From Chamaecrista fasciculata (taxonomy: Eukaryota > Streptophyta > Magnoliopsida > Fabales > Fabaceae): DNA of 64,000 nt. The DNA lies in assembly GCA_003254925.1 (NCBI GenBank), contig QANZ01010690.1, positions 34,957 through 98,956 of the forward strand. Direction: 5' to 3'. Numbering within the stretch: the first letter of the stretch is position 1; the number at the start of each line of letters is the position of its first letter. The notes beneath the pieces are model-generated. The model ran no database searches. It was not told where the DNA came from and saw only the letters and a program-made list of their open reading frames with translations. Of the stretch, positions 32,396-43,071 are shown one piece after another. The position numbers were made by a program, and so were the translations under genes.

Positions 32396-33735
32396 GTCAA
32401 AGTGCAAATTAAATTTGGTTTCATATCTTTTACTTAGTTCTTAATTTGGTTTTATATAATTTTTTGTTGTAGATTTGGTCTCATATCTTTGGATCCGATC
32501 CCAATTTGGTCTTATATATATATTTTGTTGCAGATTGATCTGATATCTTTAGGTCAGGTGCATAATTGTCTTATATCTTTGGGCTAAGTGGAACTAATAG
32601 TATGTAGAATTTTTTTTCAAAGATATGAGACCGATTCTTTAACCTGACTAAAAGATATAATACAAAAAATGATATGAAACAAAATTAAGACTGTAACATC
32701 CAATGTTTTCATAAGGACCTCTTTGAAAGATAATAAAGTTGGTTGGTCTCAGATAATTTCAAGAGGGCAAATTCTAAGAAGATTTTTGGAAGAAAAGATC
32801 AAATAATGAAAAGTTAGGTGGAGAAAGGAAGTAAAATAACATAATGGAACCTAAAAGGACTAAACTGAAAAGTAAAGAGATTATGGGTATCAAAGAAAGG
32901 TATGAAGATGATGTAAATAAAATGTGGAATTCAATTTTGGAATGAGAAATAAGTTTTAAGGGGGTTTAAAGTAAGTACTAAAATAATGAATGATTTATTA
33001 ATTAAGAAGCTACAAGTGTGGGGGGGGTAGAATTGTGATTTTAGCGATTCTTTATAAATGACAAAATAGAAAGAAGAAAAGAGAAGGTTAGGTCCCAGAA
33101 ACAAAATGTAAAGAAAGAATGGAAGAAAGAATAAAGGGTTTGTCAAGATGGAGGGGAAACAAGTATCCTACCTTGAGGGTTTAAGAAAATATGGAGAGTC
33201 AAGCCTTCTTCTTCCTCCTCTTCCTCCTTCTTCTTTCTTTCTCTCTTTCTCTACATTTTGTTTATGCGCCCTAACCTTCTCTTTTCTTCTTTCTATTTTG
33301 TCATTTATAAAGAATCGCTAAAATCACAATTCTACCCCCCACACTTGTAGCTTCTTAATTAATAAATCATTCATTATTTTAGTACTTACTTCAAACCCCC
33401 TTAAAACTTATTTCTCATTCCAAAATTGAATTCCACATTTTATTTACATCATCTTCATACCTTTCTTTGATACCCATAATCTCTTTACTTTTCAGTTTAG
33501 TCCTTGTAGGTTCCATTATATATGTGATTTTACTTCCTTTCTCCATCTAACTTTTCATTATTTGATCTTTTCTTCCAAAAATCTTCTTAGAATTTTCCCT
33601 CTTGAAATTATGTGAGACCAACCAACTTTATTATCTTTCAAAGAGGTCCTTGTGAAAACATGGGATGTTACAAAGACCTTCTACAAAATGACACCAAAAG
33701 TGCAACAAAAAAATACAAGACCAAATTGAGAAATG
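32396..33735. repeat. Foldback MITE split by the palindromic element
   Basis: TTTGGTCAAAGTGCAAATTA... with repeated TTGGT(C/T)T(C/T)ATATCTTT units (32390-32640) faces AAAATACAAGACCAAATTGAGAAATGAG... (33700-33732). It is the same family as 38108-38411. The 981-bp element at 32692-33672 sits inside its right arm. Confidence 0.55.
32692..33672. mobile_element. 981-bp palindromic element with TG...CA ends and 5-bp TSD
   Basis: Starts TGTAACATCCAATGTTTTCA and ends CATGGGATGTTACA. The TSD AAGAC is perfect (32687-32691 and 33673-33677). The two halves are reverse complements of each other over roughly 430 bp (for example TCTTTATAAATGACAAAATA at 33048 and TATTTTGTCATTTATAAAGA at 33295), around a spacer near 33130-33240. 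Ends and TSD length are those of LTR-retroelement integration, yet the body is an inverted repeat, as if two copies of one LTR were joined head to head. No coding sequence is supported. Confidence 0.85.
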
Positions 33736-35252
33736 AGTAAACCATATGTAACTAAGTGCATGCTACTATATATAAGTGCGTGCTATTATATATAAGTGCA
33801 TGCTGTTATTTTTTAAATGACAAAAATATCATTTATCTTTTATGTTTTAGGTCATATTCAATTATATTTCATAATATTTTCAGAATTACAAAATAGATTA
33901 TCTATCCTTCTCGAATTTTATTTAATTTATAATTTGTATATCAATACTATTTTAATACAAAACCTACAATTTTATATATAAATTTGGGACCCAAAGTATT
34001 TTGTGTTGTTTTTTTATTATTCGAAAATATTTTTTTTTCTATAAGTAATATAAGAAACATTACACAAAATAAATAAACATTTGTCTATATATATAATAAA
34101 GTTTACTAGGCTAAACATATTATATAAATTTATTATAAAAATTTACTTGGTATAATAAGCATTAATTAAGTTGAAATTGATTCATTATAAAAACATAAAG
34201 AAATGTATGCTTGCATTATTATTCAAAAAATAATAAAAACATTATCAAGAAGTTAAAAAGTTTTTCAACCATATAATGTAAAACATGGATATAGCAAATC
34301 AACTTACGTATCATTATTTTAACATTTGATATACAATAATAATATTCTTTGGTGGTAATAAAACAAAAAGGCGAATACCTAAATTAGGGCCTCAAGAAAC
34401 AAGGTCAAATCGGGTTGCTCGTTTTATGTACGAGTAAAATTATTCACATCTCTCTTGTTCCAAGTTCGAATATAATGAGTTCAAAATAAAATGTTGCTTT
34501 TAAGATGTTCTTTCTCTGTTTTTGTTGAAATTGTCAGCAAATGGGGTCAAAATACACCTTATAAAGTGGGTTTCCATTATTTTTCTCATTTAGTCCAAAC
34601 TCCACTTGGAAACTCACTACTTTTGAAACGCGGTTTGATTTCGTTTGCTTACAGTCTCAATTGAGCAGAGATATGAATAACACATAATTTTGGACTCGTC
34701 GCATTTGGATTTGAAACATGAGAGATATAGGTAACTTTACTCATTTAACCGTGAAACGAATAATTCACTTTCGGAACCCGATTTGACTTCGTTGGCTACT
34801 AACCCCAACTGGATAGAAAAATAACTCATAAAAACAACTCTTTGCGTTTAAACTTAAAATGAGAGAAATTATACATTAAATAGTTTGGAACTAAAAGTAA
34901 AAAATTATAAAAATGTGTAAGACAATATAAAAAAATGAAACATTTAAATTCTACCTAATATTTTGAGACCAATTTGATTATTGGACATAAAACAATTTAT
35001 TTGAGGGTGAAGTGTCATATTCCAAAAAACAGAAATGAGAAATATAATCTGAGTTCATAGACGTACTTGACCTTGCAAACCTCATTGTCAATTTGCTCTT
35101 AAACAAGTTTGGCAGGTCACGCAAGTAAGAAATCTAATATGTATATATATAATATTCATATATAAATAATGAAAGACTTATTCTTTGTACCTGTAAACTG
35201 TCATGAGTACTACTGTATGGTTCATGATGTAACAGTGTCACATACACTTATC
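33736..35252. other. Upstream region of the polygalacturonase gene
   Basis: AT-rich to about 34380. 34420-35010 holds diverged copies of the CGTCGCATTTGGATTTGAAA dispersed family (compare 2281-2690, 7740-8430, 41930-42230). 33755-33810 has a short direct repeat of TAAGTGC(A/G)TGCTATTATATA. No gene is seen. Confidence 0.5.
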
Positions 35253-35260
35253 TATAAATA
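35253..35260 (+). promoter_or_regulatory. TATA box of the polygalacturonase gene
   Basis: TATAAATA lies 133 bp before the ATG at 35386. This leaves a leader of about 100 nt if transcription starts ~30 bp downstream, a normal plant layout. Confidence 0.65.
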
Positions 35261-35385
35261 CAGCACCATCTTTGTGCTCTCTTAATTATAAACACATACA
35301 GAAAGTTCCTTAATTATTCATTACACAATTCTACTTTAATATCACTGTTTATTTAGTTCGCTTCTGTAATATTTTTCACCTGAAA

Positions 35386-38300
35386 ATGATGAAGTGTATC
35401 AACCTAAACACCTTTAAATTCATATTTTTCATTGTGTGTTTTGTGAGCTTTGAAACCTGTGAAGGCAAGGCTTATTGGAGGAAACTCAAAGCTACCTCTG
35501 TTTCTACTACTTTTAATGTATTAGATTATGGTGCTAAAGGTGATGGAAAAGCAGATGACACAAAGGTTAGGTTTTTTGTGCTTTTTTTTTTCTGAAAAAT
35601 TTCTCTTATTATATTCTTATTTTTAAATATTTATAAATTGTTTTTTTCTAAACATAAAGATGGTTTGTTTTTTTATTAATTTTTAAGTGAAATTCCTTAA
35701 TTATATTCTTAATCTTTCATTTTTTTTTTCTGGCAGCGTGATTCATGAAACTTTTACAAGTCAATCATCTTCCAAACATTTACACACACACACAAAAAAA
35801 AAAAGTCAAAATATGATAGTTTCTTACTTATTATTGCTGATTTTGTAATTGCATCAAATGAAGTCAATTGGACCTCATCAATACGTAATACAGTTTAGTA
35901 AAACAAAAGAAGTCTCATGTGGTGACTATTTTAATGATTTTAAAATTTACATGAAACATATTGTTTAATCACTGTGCCAAATGGACTAAATTCTTGTTCA
36001 TATATATTTCTATCAGAATCCACATGCATGGTACTTGGCTAATAATTAAAACATGCTCAAGTTGTAATTGCTGATGTTGACATATAGCATTTTCTTGCTC
36101 TTGCTTATGGGATGGTGTTGACTCTAAACTTATTATTTTTGAAACATGAAAAAAAATTAAAAATAAAAAAGGCGTTTGAAGAGACATGGGCAGCAGCTTG
36201 CAAGGTAGAAGCATCAACAGTTGTGGTTCCATCTGACTCTGTGTTTCTGGTGAAACCAATCTCTTTTTCTGGTCCTCATTGTCAGCCAAACATCGTCTTT
36301 CAGGTCATATTCTATATTTCTATTCATTCCCTTTCATCAAAATCATTCAACGATTTTATCTGATTTATTTATATATATATATATGGGGCAAAGTGCACTT
36401 TTGGTCTCATATTTTTTGTATTGGTTTCATATATAATCCCATATCTTTTTAAAAAATATGTATATTATATATATATGGTCAAAGTTACACCAATTATGCA
36501 ACTTGACCAAAAGTGTAATATATGATCAAATTTGGACTTGAGCAAAAGTTATGATTAAATTGATTGTAATTATATTTTTTAATTACTAAATCCTATAATT
36601 TTATTTTTTAGTAACTAAATTAAGATATGTATATATATATATATCATTTTTTATATACCAAATCCATAGTTTACTAAAAAATTTGTTCAATTCATACATA
36701 TATATATAGTTGGATGGGAAAATTATAGCACCAACAATCCCTTCAGCTTGGGGTTCAGGAACCTTGCAATGGCTTCAGTTCACGAAGCTTAAAAGCATCA
36801 CAATCACAGGAAAAGGTGTGATTGATGGCCAAGGCTCTGTTTGGTGGAATCATGACTCATCCTTGCCCACCACCAAACCAACGGTAATAATATATATAAT
36901 ATGAGAGTAAACTAATAATTTGGTCCTTGAAATATATCATCAAGTTAACAACTCAATGTCTGAAGGATTGAAATACATAGTTTAGTCTTTGAAAGATTAT
37001 AACGATACTCTTTCATCTCCGAAAGATAACAACGATATACTATTTAGTCCATAATCGAAAAAGAACTAATAACCTAAATAGTTTTACTGTTTTGATCTTT
37101 TAAAGACTGAGTTGTTAATTTAATGATATTTTAAGGATCAATTATTAGTTTACTCAATCTTGGCCAAAGTGTACTATTGGTCTCGTATCTTTTGCTTAAG
37201 TCTTAATATGGTCCTGTAACTTTTTTTTGTTGCAGTTGTAAGCGAAATAGAGATGAATGAAATTGTAATATTTTCTTATTATTGATGAATGACAGTACAA
37301 GCTCTCTATATATATATTAGAGGAAGTGAAAGACTAATACAAGGCATTAGAGACTTAACAGAAAAACGGAATTCCTAACTGTTATTAACTATAATAACAG
37401 CCTAACTATATTACTCTTATAGCACTTTTGGTCTCGTATCTTTTGGTCGGTTAAGTGCAGAATTGGTCTCATATCAAAATCTTCGCAAAAGTTTCACTGC
37501 TAGTCCCACAGTGTAAAACATTTTGCAAAAATATGAGACCAATTATATAACCTGACGACCCAAAGATACAGATCAAAAGTGCAATACAAAACCAAATTGA
37601 GACCTGTGTAAAAGTTACGTGACCAAAACTGTACTTTTTCCTTTAATCTATGTGTTCACATTATTGAGAATTCATATATATATATATATATATAATACAT
37701 ATGTACACGTATTGATTGATGATGATGATGTGTATGTGCATGCAGGCATTAAGGTTCTATGGAAGTGATGGAGTAAAAGTGAGAGGCATAAGGATTGAGA
37801 ACAGTCAGCAAACTCATCTAAAGTTTGATTCATGCACAAATATTGAAGTCTCTGGCATAAGTGTTTCATCACCTGGGGATTCTCCTAACACTGATGGAAT
37901 TCACCTTCAGAACTCTAACAACGCAGTCATCTTCAACAATAATCTTGCTTGTGGTAATTAATTAACTTCCATGATATATACAATATGCTTGATTCCAATT
38001 CAAAAGAATATGCATATATAGGGTGTAGGGATAGCAAATATTGCTCGAGTTTTGTCACGGAGAGATGCAATTCTCAACATTCTATTCTTTATCTTTTATT
38101 TCTCTTTGGTCAAAGTATAAATTTGGTCACATATCTTAGGCTTAGTTTTCAATTTAGTCTTGTATCTTGTTTTGTTGCACTTTTTATTCTATATCTTTGG
38201 TTCAGGTACAGAATTGATCCCATATATTTATAAAATATTCCATCGTTAGTCCCACCCGACCCAAAGATATTGGACCATACTTGCAACAAAAAAAATATGA

Positions 38301-40575
38301 GACCAATTCTGCACCTGACCCAAAGATATGATACCAAAATTATAACAAAAAACGATATAAGACTAAATTAGGAACTAAGCAAAGACATAAGATCAAATTT
38401 GCACTTTGACCTTTTTCTTTTCATCATCACGTCCATTATTGATTAATTGCATATTTAAATGTAACAAAAAAAAATTAAAGGAATTAATTTTTTCAATACA
38501 AAGTACAAATCTTAACAAAAGAGTTTGGCTAAAGTGCACTTTTGGTCCTATAACTTTGGCAAAGGTCTCAATTTGGTCCCATAAGTTTTTTTGTTGCAAT
38601 TTTGGTCCCGTAACTTTGGCAAAGGTCTCAATTTGGTCCAATAACATTTTTTGTTGCAATTTTGGTCCCATAACTTCTGAAAATGTCTCACCATTGGTCC
38701 CAAGCTCATTTTCATCCATTTTCTGCCGTTAAATATGATTTGACATACTGAGTTGAATGATGACGTGACAAATATGGGTGACGTGGATTTAATGGCAGAT
38801 AATGGATGAAAATCAACTTGGGACCAACGGTGAGACGTTTTCAAAAATTATAGGACCAAAATTGCAACAAAAAAAGTTATGGGACCAAATTGAGACCTTT
38901 GCCAAAGTTATGAGACCAAAAATGCAATAAAAAAAGTTATGGGACCAAAAATGCACTTTAACCAAAGAGTTTTTTTTGTCAATGTTTTAATTTCATAGTA
39001 TTTTGCATGTACATGCATGTTGTGTAGGGGATGATTGTGTGTCCATTCAAACTGGATGTTCCAACATATACATATACAACGTGAAGTGTGGACCTGGTCA
39101 TGGCATCAGCATAGGATCTCTTGGAAAAGATAACACAAAAGCTTGCGTTTCCAATGTCACTGTCCGAGACAGCGCCTTCCAGAACACCTTAACTGCTGTC
39201 CGAATCAAGACATGGCAGGTATATATACACAACCAAAACACAAAATCGTCTTAAATCAAAAACCAAAAATGAACTTAATCACATGATACTGTAGCCTAAT
39301 AATTTTTTACTTGGTCTTTTAGTTCAGCCAGTTGTTTATCTTTAAGAGAAGAACTAGCGATAAAGAGATTATAATCACGGTAAATATCCATGGTTTATAA
39401 AAAAAAAACCAAAAAAATTGATTGCTAAGAGTTCGAATGTACAATTAATTATACAAAAAGACAACTAAGCTCTTAACCGTTAGATGAAAAATTGAACGTT
39501 TGGATTTCATATGTTAGAAAAAGGTCAAATAGTCATTTAATTTTGATCCTCAAATTATGGGGCAAGTTCGATTTTGGTCCAAATACTACTTTTTAATTTG
39601 TTTTGTTTTGGTCTTCAAACTTTCACAATTATTCCATTTTGGTCGACCTCAAAATGTTAATTCATTTGGATTCTGCCATTATTTCTAACCTGAACAACTG
39701 AGATGAACTTTTCTCTTTCAAATGTGTTATAATAAGTGAGTTGGCAAAGAGAGAAAGAAAAATTAACCACAAATTCATCTTCAATTAGTGATTAAAAATG
39801 AAAGTTTTTCTTTCTCTTTTTGTCAATTCACATATTAAAACACATATAAAAGAGAAATGATCCACTTAAAATGTTCAGGTAATAAATAAGGGCAGAAATT
39901 AAACAAAATCACATTTTTGGACACCAAAATAAAACAAATGTAAAAGTTTGAGGATCAAAACGGAACTAATTAAAAATAGTTCAAAGACTAAAATTAAATT
40001 TTCCCCACAGTGTGAGGACCAAACTGAGGTTTCAACCTAAAAAATATTTTTTATTTTGTTATGGAAACATGCAGGACAGTAGGAGTATGACCAATCTATA
40101 ACAAATAAAACATTTTTGACATAAAGACATCATCCTAAGTTTCTAATACTATACATATGTCCCATAGGGAGGTTCAGGATCTGTACGAGGAATAACATTC
40201 TCAAACATTCAAGTATCAGAAGTTGAGACACCAATAGTGATAGACCAATACTATTGCGAGACAAGCAAGTGTAAGAATGCGTCATCAGGTGTGGCAGTTT
40301 CAAGCATAAAGTATGTTAACGTGAAAGGAACGTACACGAAGGAAGCTGTACGGTTCGCATGCAGTGATAGCACGCCTTGTACTGATGTAACCGTAGACAC
40401 CATGGAGTTACGACAGTTAAGTAGTAGTGAAGCAATTATGAGTTCTGATAATAATGCCACTTTCTGTTGGGAAGCATATGGAGAGTTGAAAACTAAAACA
40501 CTGCCTCCAATTGATTGTTTATTGTCTGGAAACCCAACCAATACTGCTATCCATTCCAATCAAGATTCATGTTGA
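35386..40575 (+). CDS. Polygalacturonase, glycoside hydrolase family 28 (six exons)
   Basis: Secreted pectinase that hydrolyses alpha-1,4 bonds of homogalacturonan in the cell wall. Exons are 35386-35565, 36172-36303, 36710-36883, 37746-37953, 39028-39218 and 40168-40575; all borders are GT-AG and the product is 430 aa. Residues 1-28 form a signal peptide (hydrophobic FKFIFFIVCFVSF). The family start FNVLDYGAKGDGKADDTKAF spans exons 1-2. All four motifs are present: NTD at 210-212 (SPNTDGIH), GDD at 232-234 (split by intron 4), GHG at 255-257 (GPGHGIS) and RIK at 290-292. C-terminal cysteine pairs (ACSDSTPC, IDCL, final SC) are kept. The length is normal for plants. Intron 1's acceptor follows an A-run instead of the usual U-rich stretch and may be weak. 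Introns 3, 4 and 5 each host foldback repeats. Endo versus exo mode cannot be decided here. Confidence 0.95.
36904..37157. repeat. Foldback repeat in intron 3 of the polygalacturonase gene
   Basis: GAGTAAACTAATAATTTGGT faces GATCAATTATTAGTTTACTC, with TAGTCTTTGAAAGATTATAA units between. It is related to the inner intron 2 repeat of F-box gene 1. Confidence 0.65.
37169..37646. repeat. Second intron 3 foldback, with an insertion
   Basis: GGCCAAAGTGTACTATTGGT faces ACGTGACCAAAACTGTACTT. About 190 bp of unrelated sequence (37236-37425, AGCGAAATAGAGATGAATGA... to AACAGCCTAACTATATTACT) interrupts the left arm, and the arm's GGTCTCGTATCTTTTG unit then resumes. The insert looks like part of a small LTR but has no clear borders. 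Confidence 0.5.
38108..38411. mobile_element. Mutator-type foldback MITE in intron 4 of the polygalacturonase gene
   Basis: GGTCAAAGTATAAATTTGGT faces ATCAAATTTGCACTTTGACC. Flanking 9-mers TTTCTCTTT (38099-38107) and TTTTTCTTT (38412-38420) match at 8 of 9. Length is 304 bp. Confidence 0.75.
38527..38963. mobile_element. Second Mutator-type MITE in intron 4
   Basis: GGCTAAAGTGCACTTTTGGT faces ACCAAAAATGCACTTTAACC. The 9-bp TSD AAAGAGTTT is perfect (38518-38526 and 38964-38972). Arms contain two or three tandem TTTGGTCC(C/T)(A/G)TAACTTTGG units. Length is 437 bp. It ends 64 bp before exon 5, close to the splice acceptor. Confidence 0.9.
39523..40037. repeat. Foldback repeat in intron 5
   Basis: GGTCAAATAGTCATTTAATT...CTCAAATTATGGGGCAA faces GTGTGAGGACCAAACTGAGG...TTTCAACC. 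It is the same family as 41325-41825 and the outer repeat at 18120-19015. The TSD is not clear. Confidence 0.6.
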
Positions 40576-40599
40576 ATCTTCAATAAGAAGAGAATATAT

Positions 40600-40745
40600 A
40601 TTACGGGAGCGGATTCTCTGCCGTACCGCACGTCCGATGTGGCGAGGTCCAATGGCGAAGTGATACGTGGTGTGGTTGCACACGTGTTGTCACGTTATTG
40701 GAACTCACCGCACCACCGGCCGTGTAGTACAGTAGAGGATCCATA
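40600..40745. repeat. Short GC-rich inverted repeat after the polygalacturonase stop
   Basis: CGGGAGCGGATTCTCTGCCG faces CGTGTAGTACAGTAGAGGAT. The stretch (CCGCACGTCCGATGTGGCGA, CACCGCACCACCGGCCGTGT) is much more GC-rich than its surroundings. ATATATTAC occurs just before it and again at 40747-40755, a possible duplication. It resembles a small MITE lying in the 3' UTR or just beyond. Confidence 0.45.
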
Positions 40746-40755
40746 GCTATATATT

Positions 40756-41324
40756 ACATTGTAAATAGTTTATATATAAACTAAAACCTTATTTAATTTG
40801 ATGTCTTGTATGTCTTGTGTAGTGTATATATATATATTTATGTCTGATTTCTTAATCTATTATGTCATAATTTTCTCTGATAATATTTTTAGTCCCTCCA
40901 TTTGATTTTTAGCTAAATTGATTATGTGAAGGCGTCAATTGAAAATTTGACACAATTAGTTGATGACATTATAAGTCAATTTTCATATAAACACATTTTT
41001 TTATAATCAAAATTATTAGTCATTGATATTATAGGTAATTATGTATTTGGATTTTAAAGTTTTTTTTTTTTATAAATTTCTTAAGTTTTTACAAATTTAT
41101 TGTGTCAATATAAAAACAAAAGTTATATATATATATATATATATAAATTGATGGAATACGAAGTTCTCAACTAATTAATGATGTTATATATTCAATTAAT
41201 AATTTAATATCAATATATTACTTAAATCGTTCAAAATTGAATAATAAAACTGACATTAAAGCACTAAATTATGAAGAAAAATCATTCAAATAACTAAAAT
41301 AAAGTTTTAATTATATATATTTTA
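40756..41324. other. Intergenic AT-rich sequence
   Basis: Contains an (AT)n run at 41126-41146. No gene is seen. Confidence 0.45.
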
Positions 41325-41825
41325 GGTTAAATTTCATTTTGGTCCTCATCATGGGATAAGTTTCATTTTATTCTTAAAATTAATTTTGTTCTTGGTCCTC
41401 AAATTTCATCTGTTTCATTTTGGTTAATTCCCAATATGTAATTTCATTGAGTTTTTGTCATCATTTAATTTATAATAATTTGGATGGTTGAGATAGACTA
41501 TTTCTTTTTCATATGTGTCATAATAAGTGAGTTGACAAAGAAAGAAAGAAAAATTTTTAGACACAAATTAGAGAAAAAAATCAACCACAAATTTATCTCC
41601 AATTACGAATGAAATTTGGCTATCTTTGTTTACCATCAACTCACTTAATAAGATATATATATGAGAGAAATGATCTATCTTAATTCTCCAAGTTAGAAAT
41701 AACGGTACAAACTATATGAAATCACATATTTTGAGTATAAGAAAACAAAATAAATGTGAAAATTTGAAGATCAAAATGGAACAAAAAATACCCCATAGTT
41801 TGAGGAATAAAATGAGTATTTGACC
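41325..41825. mobile_element. Foldback MITE
   Basis: GGTTAAATTTCATTTTGGTC faces AAAATGAGTATTTGACC. Flanking 9-mers TATATTTTA and TTTAATTTA agree at 7 of 9. A solo right half of the same family lies at 42640-42757. Confidence 0.6.
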
Positions 41826-41840
41826 TTTAATTTATATATA

Positions 41841-42338
41841 GGCCAAAGTCTCAAATTGGTCCCTTATCTTTCATTTGTTTCAGATTGGTCCTACATGTTT
41901 CCATGATGTTTCAAATTGGTCCAAAAGTATTGAATATGGTCATATCTTGCTCATTTCAAACTCAAATGTGACGAATCAAGAGGTAAGAGTTTCTTTTGAC
42001 GAGTACTTTAGGACCATCAACAAACGAGGTCAAATCGTGTCACAAAAGTGGGTGACTCATTTCACAATCAAACAAGTGAAATTGATCATATATTTCTTGT
42101 TTCAAGTGCAAATGCGACAAGTTCAAAACTATGTGCTAACTCTTAAAAAGTTCTTTAATTTCTCTTGCCATTTAAGATCACTAGCAAATGTGATCATGTC
42201 ATGTCTCGAAAGCAGATTATATTTGGGACCAATTTGAAACTTTGTGAAAATATGTAAGATTAATCTGAAACAAATGAAAGATAAGAGACCAATTTGAAAT
42301 CTACCCCGTACATAAGGGACCAATTTGAGACTTTGGCC
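41841..42338. mobile_element. Mutator-type foldback MITE, family B relative
   Basis: GGCCAAAGTCTCAAATTGGT faces ACCAATTTGAGACTTTGGCC, a perfect 20-bp terminal match. TTTATATATA flanks both sides (41831-41840 and 42339-42348). The interior carries the CAAATGCGACAAGTTC dispersed family. Length is 498 bp. Confidence 0.85.
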
Positions 42339-43001
42339 TTTATATATATTGAAGTACATGCATGAATCATGATGCATGTATATAATCAAAAGATCGGAAA
42401 AGTCAGCTAGATATTTCAAGATATATATGTGCAATGGTTCTCATCAAACGAAAGTGTATGTAGCACAATTAATCCGAATATCAGCAATGGGAATTGAAAG
42501 GGACGCATCACGCATATATATAAAAACACATTCATTAATTACAACACTACTGTCGTTGAGTCGTTTCACTGTGGCCTTTCATCTCAATTATCAGCTGGTT
42601 AGAAATCATGGCAGAAAAACTACATAAAATTAAATAGTATTTTGGGGACCAAAACAGAACAAATATAAAAGTTTGAAGATCAAAACAGAATAAAAAATAA
42701 TTTTATGACCAAAGTAAAACTTACCTTATAATTTGAGGATCATAATGAGTATTTGACGTACAATTTATATATTTAAGTACATGCATATATATACTTATAT
42801 AGTAATGAAAAGATCGAAACAGTGAGAGCTAGTTTTGATGTAAAGATAAACGGATGGTTCTCATCAAACAGAAGGACAACATTAATTACACAAAATCCTC
42901 GGAATTCCGGAAATCAACAATGAGAATTGAAAGGGATGCATTATGCATATAAACGAGCATTTATTAATTCTATCACTGTCGTTTCAATATCCAATAATCA
43001 C
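42339..43001. other. Upstream region of F-box gene 2
   Basis: Two diverged copies of a ~400-bp segment: ATATGTGCAATGGTTCTCATCAAACG (42425) and ACGGATGGTTCTCATCAAACAG (42850), each followed by GGAATTGAAAGGGA(C/T)GCAT, with the half-MITE 42640-42757 between. This local duplication lies in the promoter. Confidence 0.55.
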
Positions 43002-43008
43002 TATAAAT
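43002..43008 (+). promoter_or_regulatory. TATA box of F-box gene 2
   Basis: TATAAAT lies 70 bp before the ATG at 43072, with CCAAT ten bases upstream of it (42991). Confidence 0.6.
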
Positions 43009-43071
43009 TTTCCTAAAATAGTCACGCTTCACCATTGAACAATTTGAATTCTGAATAAGCATCAATCCACC

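Noticed and set aside
42129..42434. 101-codon minus-strand frame next to the MITE at 41841
   Set aside because: It lies over foldback repeat sequence and encodes nothing recognisable.
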